Shown here: in pieces, positions 17,904 through 25,455 of the stretch
Layout of the letters: every line of letters starts with the position of its first letter
How positions within the stretch are numbered: the first letter of the stretch is position 1
From: Paucilactobacillus oligofermentans DSM 15707 = LMG 22743
Lineage (GTDB): Bacteria > Bacillota > Bacilli > Lactobacillales > Lactobacillaceae
DNA length: 64,000 nucleotides
Assembly (NCBI RefSeq): GCF_001434315.1
Contig: NZ_AZFE01000030.1
Coordinates: 104,363 to 168,362, forward strand
Direction of reading: 5' to 3'
Notes under the pieces: model-generated
Databases searched by the model: none
Seen by the model: the letters and a program-made list of their open reading frames with translations, nothing else
What the model was told of the DNA's origin: nothing
Program-made: the position numbers and the translations under genes

Positions 17904-18362
17904 ATGAAATTTGGCCAACAAGACCTCATTAACATGGATAAACAAATGTGTTTTGCTCTATATAATGCAAATAAGCAATTCAACCATTTTTATTCAGAAG
18001 TACTCGAACAATTTAATTTAACCTACCCACAATACTTGGTCTTATCAAGCTTATGGGACAACAATGACGCCATGACTGTTAGACAACTGGGACAAGTGGC
18101 TCGCCTTGATGGTGGTACTTTAACTCCACTGCTCAAACGGCTTGAAAATCACGGTTGGGTTGTCCGTAGTAAAGACCCCAATGACAATCGCCACGTCTTA
18201 ATTAGCTTAAGCACTTATGCTATCGAGCAAAAATGTGACATCGTTAATTTAATTCAAACTAAATTAAATCATTTAAACATGACAGATCAAGAATATCGTG
18301 AACGGGTTCAAGAAGTTAACGATATTTCTCACCGCTTAGAACAAATCCTCACAACCTTTTAA
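17904..18362 (+). CDS. MarR-family regulator, OhrR-like
   Basis: 152-residue winged-helix repressor. The ATG at 17904 is chosen over 17877 because AAGGAG lies 9 bases before it. The N-terminus MDKQMCFALYNANKQFNHFY places a Cys exactly where OhrR proteins carry the peroxide-sensing Cys, followed by the conserved Tyr residues and NLTYPQYLVLSSLW. The wing region reads LDGGTLTPLLKRLE and DPNDNRHVLISL. OhrR proteins respond to organic peroxides. It is divergent from alsS (262 bases between), so it may control itself and/or alsSD; no ohr gene is visible in the window. Confidence 0.88.
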   Translation: MKFGQQDLINMDKQMCFALYNANKQFNHFYSEVLEQFNLTYPQYLVLSSLWDNNDAMTVRQLGQVARLDGGTLTPLLKRLENHGWVVRSKDPNDNRHVLISLSTYAIEQKCDIVNLIQTKLNHLNMTDQEYRERVQEVNDISHRLEQILTTF

Positions 18363-18374
18363 ATAAATCTCCAC

Positions 18375-18419
18375 AAAAAAAGTTATCAAGCAGCTGATAT
18401 TTTGCTTGATAACTTTTTG
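18375..18419. terminator. Bidirectional intrinsic terminator
   Basis: Stem AAAAAGTTATCAAGCA / TGCTTGATAACTTTTT with a 9-10 base loop. It separates the convergent marR-type and CPBP genes. Confidence 0.88.
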
Positions 18420-18422
18420 TGT

Positions 18423-19136
18423 TTATTTTTGTAATAAGATCAACATTTCGGCAATCGCAACGGCGTTATTAACCATATGCAACATAATTGAAATTCTAAT
18501 TCTTCCTGTCTTAACATAGATAAAGGCCAGCACCGCTCCCATATAAAAGTAGACTAAGAAACTAACAATATTGGTACTAACATGGCCTAAGGAAAAAATA
18601 AAACCAGATAAAATCACTTTTGGCCAAAATGTATTTACTTTAAAGAACAGATTAGTAATTAGCCCCCGAAAGATTAATTCTTCCGCAAACGGCGTTAAAA
18701 AGATAGCTGAAATACTCAATGCAATTAAAATAACTGAATTGTCTTTCATCATTGATTCAATGACTTGGTTATTAGCGGTTTGACTTTGATTAAAAAACAA
18801 CTGGTTTAAAATTCCAAAGACAATTTGACCACCAAAAATAGCTAAATAACCGGTAATTACAATCCCAATATCAGCAATAAAAATGCCCGGACGAACTGGA
18901 ATTTCACGATATCTTCTATATAAACGCCACGTACCAAAAATAATTACGCCAAACAAAGCAAAGTAACCAACGACTGATACACTAGTTAACCACACATTAT
19001 TCTTAATATATTTAATAAGTGCTAACACCTCTGGTGGTAATTGGATAACTACAAACATGGCTAAGATGATCATGATCCGCGTAAACAGACTTGGACGTTG
19101 CGGATGACTACTAAGATATTGACTATTATTCATCAT
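18423..19136 (-). CDS. CPBP-family intramembrane metalloprotease
   Basis: About 237 residues with seven or eight hydrophobic segments. The CPBP/Abi motifs are present: EELIFRGL (about residues 160-167, motif 1, with Glu-Glu and Arg) and FSLGHV (motif 2 His), then a final helix with HMVNN. I take the ATG ending at 19136, because the GAGGAGG site upstream overlaps the longer frame's first codons. Members are implicated in bacteriocin self-immunity or prenyl-protein-type processing, but no bacteriocin gene is seen here. It overlaps the 3' end of the small upstream gene, indicating coupling. Confidence 0.88.
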   Translation of the reverse strand: MMNNSQYLSSHPQRPSLFTRIMIILAMFVVIQLPPEVLALIKYIKNNVWLTSVSVVGYFALFGVIIFGTWRLYRRYREIPVRPGIFIADIGIVITGYLAIFGGQIVFGILNQLFFNQSQTANNQVIESMMKDNSVILIALSISAIFLTPFAEELIFRGLITNLFFKVNTFWPKVILSGFIFSLGHVSTNIVSFLVYFYMGAVLAFIYVKTGRIRISIMLHMVNNAVAIAEMLILLQK

Positions 19137-19341
19137 TTCGTTTCTTGTCCTCCTCATTCAAAGCTCGTAGTTTTTCTTGTGCCACAATATATGTAATCAC
19201 AACTGATGCAATTAAAAAACCAATAATCCACACCACAATCAACCAAATTCCTGAAAAAACGTTTAAATAAGTTAAGACGCCAATAATAATAAACATCACT
19301 GCTGGAATTAAAATAATTGGATAGATAATTTCTTTTTTCAT
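19126..19341 (-). CDS. Small two-helix membrane protein
   Basis: 71 residues with two hydrophobic segments (about 5-25 and 30-52) and a charged C-terminal tail (KLRALNEEDKKRNDE). No family recognised. Its stop overlaps the start of the CPBP protease gene, and the Shine-Dalgarno site of that gene lies within its last codons. This suggests a coupled pair at the membrane; function unknown. Confidence 0.65.
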   Translation of the reverse strand: MKKEIIYPIILIPAVMFIIIGVLTYLNVFSGIWLIVVWIIGFLIASVVITYIVAQEKLRALNEEDKKRNDE

Positions 19342-19392
19342 TAATTACTCCTTAAATTATATTTGAAATTATAACACGAATTATCTTAACTG

Positions 19393-19446
19393 TTGACATT
19401 AATATATTCACTTGTTATATTATAAAAGAAATCAATACTATATTGA
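19393..19446 (+). promoter_or_regulatory. Promoter and probable PadR operator
   Basis: TTGACA at 19393-19398, a 17-base spacer and TATATT at 19416-19421 form a near-consensus sigma-A promoter. Just downstream TCAATA-CTA-TATTGA (19432-19446) is a perfect inverted repeat located over the transcription start region, a fitting place for autorepression by the PadR protein encoded next. Confidence 0.75.
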
Positions 19447-19471
19447 ATATAATATGACAGGAGGAATAATC

Positions 19472-19783
19472 ATGAGTATTTCGATAACTACAGAACTACT
19501 AGATGGTTGTGTACTAGCCCTATTGAGTAAAGAAGATTACTATGGATATACTTTAACTCAGCGAGTCCAAGAATTTTCACCAGTCTCTGAATCAACTATG
19601 TACCCAGTCCTCAGACGTTTGAAAAAAGATAATTGGTTGGAAACATATGATGAAGCCTACCAAGGACGTAATCGTCGCTACTACAAAATAACTGATACTG
19701 GATTAGATCGTTTAATTGAAATTAAAAGTGATTGGCATGAATATAAGCAAACATTGGATAATGTTTTAGGGGGAGAAAAATAA
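19472..19783 (+). CDS. PadR-family transcriptional regulator
   Basis: 103-residue winged-helix protein, short PadR form. ATG at 19472 has AGGAGG 7 bases upstream; the frame opening at 19412 overlaps the promoter. The core reads LLDGCVLALLSKEDYYGYTL, SESTMYPVLRRLKKDNWLE, and RNRRYYKITDTGLDRL, all standard for PadR. It is first in a four-gene operon with DUF1700, a small membrane protein and a DUF4097 protein; the stop overlaps the next start (TAATG). PadR/DUF1700/DUF4097 operons are a recurrent envelope-stress arrangement in Firmicutes. Confidence 0.93.
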   Translation: MSISITTELLDGCVLALLSKEDYYGYTLTQRVQEFSPVSESTMYPVLRRLKKDNWLETYDEAYQGRNRRYYKITDTGLDRLIEIKSDWHEYKQTLDNVLGGEK

Positions 19784-20412
19784 TGGAAAACACTAAATAT
19801 ATTGAGGAGTTAACAGGTTACTTATCGAACTTAACGGCTGATGAACAAGCTGACGTAATCGACTTTTATAACGAGTACATTCTTGATGCTAACTTAACCA
19901 CGGATGAAGATATTATGGCTCAACTTGGAAATCCTAAGCAATTATCTCGTAAAATTTTAGCCGACTATTCAATCAAAGCTACTAATGATGAAACTGCTGG
20001 TACTCCACACTACGAACCAAAACCTAAAAAGAATATTCGCATGATTTGGCTAGTTATTTTAGCCATCTTCGCAGCCCCAATTGCCTTACCACTCGCAATT
20101 GCAATTATCGGTGTAATCAGCGGATTATTAGTTGTAATTTTTGCAGTTGTTGCTTCAGTTTTCATTATTATCATTTCTTTCTTCGCAGCTGGAATTGCAG
20201 CCGTTGTGGCCGGATTATCAATTTGGTCCCAATCAGTTGCCACCGCAGGATTATTCATTGGTAGTGGTTTAACAATCTTTGGTTTATCTCTAATCGCCTT
20301 ACCAATTAGTTACCTAGTCGTCAAAGTTCTGATTCAAATGACTGCTAACTTCTCAAAATTTCTTTATAATCGCTTCGTTACTTCAAAAAATACCACGAAG
20401 GAGGCTAAATAA
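19783..20412 (+). CDS. DUF1700 (HAAS) membrane protein
   Basis: 209 residues. The N-terminal cytosolic helical part (TKYIEELTGYLSNLTADEQADVIDFYNEYI...) is the HAAS/DUF1700 module with its D-x-x-Y-x-E-x-I and LGNPKQL elements. It is followed by a basic linker and four hydrophobic segments from about residue 88 to 195. Family members act as membrane partners of PadR regulators, possibly as anti-regulator or sensor; this is inference from neighbourhood. It overlaps padR by one base pair and is followed two bases after its stop by the next gene. Confidence 0.88.
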   Translation: MENTKYIEELTGYLSNLTADEQADVIDFYNEYILDANLTTDEDIMAQLGNPKQLSRKILADYSIKATNDETAGTPHYEPKPKKNIRMIWLVILAIFAAPIALPLAIAIIGVISGLLVVIFAVVASVFIIIISFFAAGIAAVVAGLSIWSQSVATAGLFIGSGLTIFGLSLIALPISYLVVKVLIQMTANFSKFLYNRFVTSKNTTKEAK

Positions 20413-20414
20413 TC

Positions 20415-20669
20415 ATGAAAAAGTTTATTAAATTATTAGCCATCTCCAGCGTTGTTTTGGGATTGTCCGGACTTATGTTTGGGATTATGACATTGGGCCA
20501 TGCTTTAGTCTTAACTATTGCTGGTACCATTTTACTAATTTTAGAAGTTGGTGGTTTAACGATTACCTGCTTAATATTTGATAGTATCGTTACCTTATTA
20601 TCATTATTCAACATCCTCATTTACAAACTATTCGTGCATGAACATAAAACCCCACAGGAGGCCAAATAA
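20415..20669 (+). CDS. Small membrane protein in PadR operon
   Basis: 84 residues, with hydrophobic segments at about 5-25, 30-50 and 55-72 and a short polar tail (HEHKTPQEAK). The gene starts two bases after the DUF1700 stop and has GGAGG in that gene's last codons. It has no recognised domain. Tight packing between the DUF1700 and DUF4097 genes implies it belongs to the same membrane assembly. Confidence 0.7.
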   Translation: MKKFIKLLAISSVVLGLSGLMFGIMTLGHALVLTIAGTILLILEVGGLTITCLIFDSIVTLLSLFNILIYKLFVHEHKTPQEAK

Positions 20670-20671
20670 TT

Positions 20672-21529
20672 ATGAAAAAGACTATTATAATTGGTGTAAT
20701 AATCACAATTATCGGTTCAATTATCGCCTTCGTTGGTCTATCTAATGGAGCTTCAACTAGTTTAATTTGGAACAACGGACTAAAAATTAACAAAACTGTT
20801 CATACTACTAAAACTGTCTCTGACTTTAAAAATATTCAACTAGATTCTAGTGGCTATGAAGTTGAAATTAAATCGGGTACTAATTACTCAGTTGAAGTCA
20901 AAGGATCTAAAGAAAACCGGCCAAAAATTTCAGTTAAGAATGATACCTTAACCGTAACTTCATCAGACAACAGCTCAAGTAGTTTTGGCTTTAATACATC
21001 TGATAATAAAATCATTATTACCGTTCCTAATGGTACCAACCTTGAAAATATTACTGGTACATCAAGTTATAACGAGCTTGAAATTAATAACATTACGACT
21101 AATAATATCGATTTAGATAATGCTGGATCACTTGAAGCTAACAATTTAACCGTTAAAGCCGGTGGCCGCATCAATAGTACTAATACTGGTATAGATTTTG
21201 AAAACTCAAACCTTACTAACGTCACGATTAAAAATGATAATGGTTCCTTATCGTTTGAAAATGGTTCCTTAACTGGTGGTAGTGTTGTAAATAAAAATGG
21301 TTCTTTAGAATTCGAAGATACTCATTTCTTACAAACTGTTACCCTAAATGATGATAATGGTACAATTGAAATTGATAATCCAACTACTGATGGCTATCAA
21401 TTATCATCAACTAATGGCTCAATCAAATTATTTGATAAAAATGAGACGACCTCACTAAATCAAAACGAAACTGCCACTAACAAAATTATTGCTACTACTA
21501 ACAATGGCACAATTGAAATTTCAAACTAA
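20672..21529 (+). CDS. DUF4097-family beta-helix-type cell-surface protein
   Basis: 285 residues. An N-terminal hydrophobic segment (about residues 5-25) acts as an anchor or signal, followed by DFKNIQLDSSGYEVEIKSG and a long series of Asn/Gly/Thr-rich strand repeats (NGSLSFENGSL..., NGSLEFED..., NGTIEIDN..., NGSIKLFD). These are the DUF4097 adhesin-like repeats. The C-terminal NNGTIEIS repeats the motif. It is the last gene of the PadR operon and ends at a strong terminator. Probably exposed outside the membrane; role in envelope sensing is inferred from the operon. Confidence 0.88.
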   Translation: MKKTIIIGVIITIIGSIIAFVGLSNGASTSLIWNNGLKINKTVHTTKTVSDFKNIQLDSSGYEVEIKSGTNYSVEVKGSKENRPKISVKNDTLTVTSSDNSSSSFGFNTSDNKIIITVPNGTNLENITGTSSYNELEINNITTNNIDLDNAGSLEANNLTVKAGGRINSTNTGIDFENSNLTNVTIKNDNGSLSFENGSLTGGSVVNKNGSLEFEDTHFLQTVTLNDDNGTIEIDNPTTDGYQLSSTNGSIKLFDKNETTSLNQNETATNKIIATTNNGTIEISN

Positions 21530-21533
21530 AACT

Positions 21534-21573
21534 AAACGAGATCAAAAACATAATTTGTTTTTGATCTCGTTTT
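21534..21573. terminator. Bidirectional intrinsic terminator
   Basis: AAACGAGATCAAAAACA / TTGTTTTTGATCTCGTTT, a nearly perfect 17-pair stem with a T-rich 3' side. It separates the PadR operon from the convergent gene at 21581. Confidence 0.88.
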
Positions 21574-21580
21574 AATTTGC

Positions 21581-22180
21581 TTAACTATTCGGTTCATTAA
21601 AAACTTCTCTTAAAATCGACTGACTATTGTGTGCCTGCATCCCCTTAACTCGAATATAATCAATGTCAGCTAATAAGATTGGGCGCTCCCATAATGATGA
21701 TAAGTCTTCAAAATTTAAATAATGAAGCGTTAATTTAATCGGCGTTAACTCGGTCACCAATCCATCAAAATCATCTTGATCTTTAAATTCCTTAGTTCCA
21801 ATTACAACTGGTTCTTTTACCGCAAATGCTTCAGTCAATAATTGAACAAGAATCGGTTGCAACCCGTACTTGGCATTAGACAGATATTTTTCTAACTCCC
21901 AAATATCATAATATCCATATTGACGCGCATTTTCTTCTCGAATTCTGACATTCATCAAATAATCATTATCTCGTTTTACATCATGAATACTTGATAATCT
22001 AACCGCGTTTAGTCCATTAATTTTACTATCCGTATCTAATCCTAATACCAAGACAAATACGCTATCGATTGCAACAATGTACCCAACCGTAAAAGTGTCA
22101 TCAGACTTGAAATTGTATATAGCAACTAATTCGTTATTTTGCTTTGCTAAAATTAATTCCTGCTTTAATTCATTATTCAT
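21581..22180 (-). CDS. Hypothetical protein with two possible small beta-barrel repeats
   Basis: 199 residues, soluble, not recognised as a named family. The sequence appears internally duplicated. Residues about 17-75 (ELVAIYNFKSDDTFTVGYIVAID ... VRLSSIHDVKRD) and about 122-180 (EPVVIGTKEFKDQDDFDGLVTELT ... LLADIDYIRVKG) share an order of strands ending in an I-D-x-I-x-R/K-x element, reminiscent of Sm-like or KOW-like barrels. A helical linker (NARQYGYYDIWELEKYLSN) joins them. Monocistronic, convergent with the PadR operon. Function unknown. Confidence 0.7.
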   Translation of the reverse strand: MNNELKQELILAKQNNELVAIYNFKSDDTFTVGYIVAIDSVFVLVLGLDTDSKINGLNAVRLSSIHDVKRDNDYLMNVRIREENARQYGYYDIWELEKYLSNAKYGLQPILVQLLTEAFAVKEPVVIGTKEFKDQDDFDGLVTELTPIKLTLHYLNFEDLSSLWERPILLADIDYIRVKGMQAHNSQSILREVFNEPNS

Positions 22181-22277
22181 TAATTAATTCACTTTCCTGT
22201 CTCGTCTGCTTTTGGCATTACATTTTAATATGTTATATTTATTATACATTAAAATACAATCCCACCGGAGGACTCAT

Positions 22278-22646
22278 ATGCTTTCTGAATTTAAAAATTT
22301 TATTTTACGCGGTAACGTTTTAGACTTGGCCGTTGGAGTTATTATTGGTTCTGCTTTTACTGCCGTCGTTAAATCCTTTACCAATAACTTAATTAGTCCT
22401 TTATTAGGGATTTTCTTAGGTAAAGTCGATTTTTCAAAAATTGTACTAACTGTTGGATCAGCTCAATTTAAAGTTGGGATGTTTGTTAATGACATCATCA
22501 ACTTTATCATTATTGCGTTTGTTATTTTCATTATTATCAAAGCAGTCAATAAAATTGTTAAAAAACAAGATGCTGCGGTTATTCCATCTAAAGAAGAAGA
22601 ATATTTAAAAGACATTCGTGATTTATTAGAAAAGCAGGCTAAATAA
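22278..22646 (+). CDS. mscL: Large-conductance mechanosensitive channel
   Basis: Pentameric membrane valve that opens under osmotic downshock. The 122-residue protein starts MLSEFKNFILRGNVLDLAVG, the MscL signature, with pore helix GVIIGSAFTAVVKSF and second helix INFIIIAFVIFIIIKAVNK, then a cytoplasmic helix ending LLEKQAK. ATG at 22278 has GGAGG 7 bases upstream; the longer frame from 22212 adds a non-homologous N-terminus. Single gene. Confidence 0.96.
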   Translation: MLSEFKNFILRGNVLDLAVGVIIGSAFTAVVKSFTNNLISPLLGIFLGKVDFSKIVLTVGSAQFKVGMFVNDIINFIIIAFVIFIIIKAVNKIVKKQDAAVIPSKEEEYLKDIRDLLEKQAK

Positions 22647-22803
22647 CTCATCACATTGATACCTAATTGTAATAATTACGTTTATCCTATTTGAATAGCT
22701 TTTTGCTATATACAAATCAATCATAGCTATGTTTTATTATCGACGAAAATGTAGTAAGCTTTTATTCGTTGAGTTTTTTATTCTAAAGTAAAGAAGGACC
22801 ATT

Positions 22804-23436
22804 ATGGTGATTATAACAGCAGGTATGATTGGTGTCGGTAAAACTACCTTAACCGGACAAATTGCCGAACATTTAGGTACAAAAGCATTTTTTGAACCCG
22901 TTGGTGAGAACCCCGTTCTCCCACTTTATTACAAAGATCCTAAGCAATACGGATTTTTACTTCAGATTTTCTTTTTAAACAAACGTTTTTCAATGATTAA
23001 AAATGCCCTTGCTGATGACAACAACGTGCTCGATCGTTCCATCTATGAAGATGCATTATTTACTAAAGAAAACAACGCTGAGGGTAATATATCAGATACT
23101 GAGCTTGGTGTTTATCTTAACCTTTTAGATAACATGATGGATGACCTTCAACGTCTTCCTAAAAAAGCTCCCGATTTGTTAGTTTATGCTGAAACTGATT
23201 TTGAAACGATTCTCTATCGTATTAAAAAACGGGGACGTGATTACGAACAATTCGATAATAATCCTGAACTTGAATCTTATTATCTTAAAATGTGGACTGC
23301 CTACAAAGCTTGGTTTGATGACTATGATGTCAGCCCTAAAATCAAAATTGATCTTCAAAAGTATGACCTTGAAGATCCCCAAAACGTAGAACTCGTTCTT
23401 GGACAAATTGATAATGCTTTAACTACATTACGTTAA
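22804..23436 (+). CDS. Deoxynucleoside kinase
   Basis: Phosphorylates salvaged deoxynucleosides (dAdo/dGuo/dCyd type). 210 residues, beginning MVIITAGMIGVGKTTLTGQ with the P-loop, then FFEPVGENPVL (base-binding Glu), NVLDRSIYEDALF (the DRS motif), and RIKKRGRDYEQF (lid region with Arg). ATG at 22804 follows AGAAGGA. Lactobacilli use such kinases for deoxynucleoside salvage; the precise base preference cannot be read from sequence. Single gene followed by a terminator. Confidence 0.92.
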   Translation: MVIITAGMIGVGKTTLTGQIAEHLGTKAFFEPVGENPVLPLYYKDPKQYGFLLQIFFLNKRFSMIKNALADDNNVLDRSIYEDALFTKENNAEGNISDTELGVYLNLLDNMMDDLQRLPKKAPDLLVYAETDFETILYRIKKRGRDYEQFDNNPELESYYLKMWTAYKAWFDDYDVSPKIKIDLQKYDLEDPQNVELVLGQIDNALTTLR

Positions 23437-23444
23437 TTATAATT

Positions 23445-23477
23445 GCCAATTGTCATTTCCTGACAGTTGGCTTTTTT
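23445..23477 (+). terminator. Terminator of deoxynucleoside kinase gene
   Basis: GCCAATTGTCA, loop TTTCC, TGACAGTTGGC, then TTTTTT. The left-side T-run is missing, so it works only rightward. It overlaps the last codons of the convergent GH73 gene. Confidence 0.82.
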
Positions 23478-24745
23478 AATACCATGATTATGACACCAAT
23501 AATGATGATAATTATCATCACTACATAAATAGTACTTGGTTCAGTTTTTGATTTATGATTAATTACTTTAGACTGACGATTTTTAACTGGCGCATACTGT
23601 AATTTTAATCTGGGCAATGCAATTGGCTTTACCTTTGAACAAACTGCTTGCCGATCATATTTGTCTAATTGGTATGTTTCAATAATTTGATTTAATTTCC
23701 GATCATATTGTGTATCAGTCGCATAAGTTCCTGTAAGCTTACGTGTTACTTCATGATAATCACCACATAATCCTCGTTTAGCCGCCGAGAACAATGGTTG
23801 ATTCATAACTTCCGCATAATCATTTAACGATTCAAAATAGGAGTTATATTGCCTAAAATCATCATTAATATAACTTAAATTACCAAAACCATCATCTTCT
23901 TGCGTTTTCATTTGAATTGACTTGCCTTTATAGCCACCTTTTACTCCAAAAAGATTATATACGTGGGGTCTTGCCAAATCGCTCGTCCCCCAAGAACTTT
24001 CTAAAGCGGCTTGTGCAATCATTACTGAAGCATATAGGTCATTTTTTTGTGCAATACTAACTGCATCAACCGCTATCAATTCAATAAATGCCTGGTGACT
24101 TGGGATCATTGGTCCAAGCGGCAATGGTGGCAATGTAATTACCGGTACAGAGTCCTCCGTAGTTTTTATTTCTTTTAGCGGTTCCACATTCTCTTCTTCC
24201 CGACTTTGATTTGAAAAACTAACTATCCCTGTTGGTTGATCCTCTTTAGTTTCATTAAATGGCTGACTACTTTCAGTCTGATTTGTATGCCTGCTTTCTG
24301 AAGAGCTAATACTTTTAGATTCATCATGTTCTAATTGATAAATTTCATTAGTTAACTGAAATCCTTTTTGATAACCTACCTGAAAAATTTCACTTTGTTT
24401 ACTTACATTTTTAATTTTATTTTTATACCCATTTATCCGGCCATTCTTCATTCCTTTTTGATATTCATTCTTTAATTGATTATATCCGTCCATATATAAT
24501 TGATAATCTTGTTTACTTTTAAAATCATCTAGTTTACTTAAATGACCATCCATAATATCATCAATCACTTGTTCATGTATCAATTGATTAGTGAATGAAG
24601 CGGTACTCGATTCAATTTGGCTAGCTTCAGAAACTGCACTAGTGACTTCATCTTTGGTTTCAGAACTCGCATAAACTAACTGACTAGTTATGTTAATAAT
24701 TGAAATAATAATCACCATTACTAATAATATTTTTCGATATTTCAT
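23453..24745 (-). CDS. GH73 N-acetylglucosaminidase with C-terminal membrane anchor
   Basis: Peptidoglycan hydrolase, 430 residues. It has an N-terminal signal segment (MKYRKILLVMVIIISIIN...), a Ser/Glu-rich low-complexity stretch, then a GH73 domain (about residues 205-345) with AALESSWGTSDLA carrying the catalytic Glu, NLFGVKGGYKG, and YATDTQYDRKLNQII. The C-terminal end holds a hydrophobic helix (VVMIIIIIIGVIIMVL) and a basic tail. That tail resembles a sortase-type anchor, but I see no LPxTG before it. The start at 24745 has GGGGTGA upstream. Probably cell-surface and membrane-tethered. Confidence 0.88.
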   Translation of the reverse strand: MKYRKILLVMVIIISIINITSQLVYASSETKDEVTSAVSEASQIESSTASFTNQLIHEQVIDDIMDGHLSKLDDFKSKQDYQLYMDGYNQLKNEYQKGMKNGRINGYKNKIKNVSKQSEIFQVGYQKGFQLTNEIYQLEHDESKSISSSESRHTNQTESSQPFNETKEDQPTGIVSFSNQSREEENVEPLKEIKTTEDSVPVITLPPLPLGPMIPSHQAFIELIAVDAVSIAQKNDLYASVMIAQAALESSWGTSDLARPHVYNLFGVKGGYKGKSIQMKTQEDDGFGNLSYINDDFRQYNSYFESLNDYAEVMNQPLFSAAKRGLCGDYHEVTRKLTGTYATDTQYDRKLNQIIETYQLDKYDRQAVCSKVKPIALPRLKLQYAPVKNRQSKVINHKSKTEPSTIYVVMIIIIIIGVIIMVLKKPTVRK

Positions 24746-24816
24746 TACTTCACCCCTAATAAATACTGCCATTTATTAAGTACGAAATAATTTAACGATT
24801 TATTTTTAAAACAAAA

Positions 24817-24842
24817 AAGGAATCATCTTGCGATGATTCCTT
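24817..24842 (-). terminator. Terminator of usp gene
   Basis: AAGGAATCATC, loop, GATGATTCCTT followed on the minus strand by a T-run. It lies 15 bases after the usp stop. Confidence 0.8.
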
Positions 24843-24856
24843 CAAATTATTAATTA

Positions 24857-25357
24857 TTATATTTCAGGATAAGTTGTCTTTTGTAAATCAACTGGTTTAT
24901 TATCTTCATCAGTTTTTACGACGATTACATCACAAGGTGCTTCCTTGATTACATAAGCAGCCGTCGAACCAACGAGCATCCGTCCGATAAAGTTAAGTCC
25001 CGTTGCTCCCACAACAATCAAATCAATATCATTATCTCGTGGGTAATCACTACCCAGTTCAACTTTAGCATTACCAATTTTAACGTCAATATTAACGTCT
25101 TTAACGCCAGCATCCATCGCAGTTTGTTTATATGTTGCTAATTTCTTTTTCATTTCAGAAACCGAAGTATCATAGACACTTCTATCAATAAATCCATATC
25201 CAACCGTACTGGTATTCGGAAATCTTTCCCCATTAATGACACTTAATAATGATAACGTGGCATCATTTTGAGTAGTAATCGTCACGGCTTTATTAAACGC
25301 CATCTCAGATTGTTCAGATCCATCAATTCCAACTAATACATTTGTATATTTTTTCAT
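24857..25357 (-). CDS. Universal stress protein, UspA family
   Basis: 166 residues starting at the ATG ending at 25357 with GGAGGTGA 8 bases before. It shows the Usp fold elements: NVLVGIDGSEQSEMAFNKAV at the N-terminus, and the ATP-binding G-x2-G-x9-G(S/T) motif as VVGATGLNFIGRMLVGSTAAYV near residues 125-147. It ends PCDVIVVKT. Cytoplasmic. The ATP-binding subtype is indicated by the glycine motif. Single gene. Confidence 0.93.
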   Translation of the reverse strand: MKKYTNVLVGIDGSEQSEMAFNKAVTITTQNDATLSLLSVINGERFPNTSTVGYGFIDRSVYDTSVSEMKKKLATYKQTAMDAGVKDVNIDVKIGNAKVELGSDYPRDNDIDLIVVGATGLNFIGRMLVGSTAAYVIKEAPCDVIVVKTDEDNKPVDLQKTTYPEI

Positions 25358-25455
25358 AAACGTCACCTCCATAAGATTTGGCTACATACTAACAATTATT
25401 ATTTCCTAATTAAATTGTATCAGAATTATAATCTTAATGGTAATGATATGGTCAT

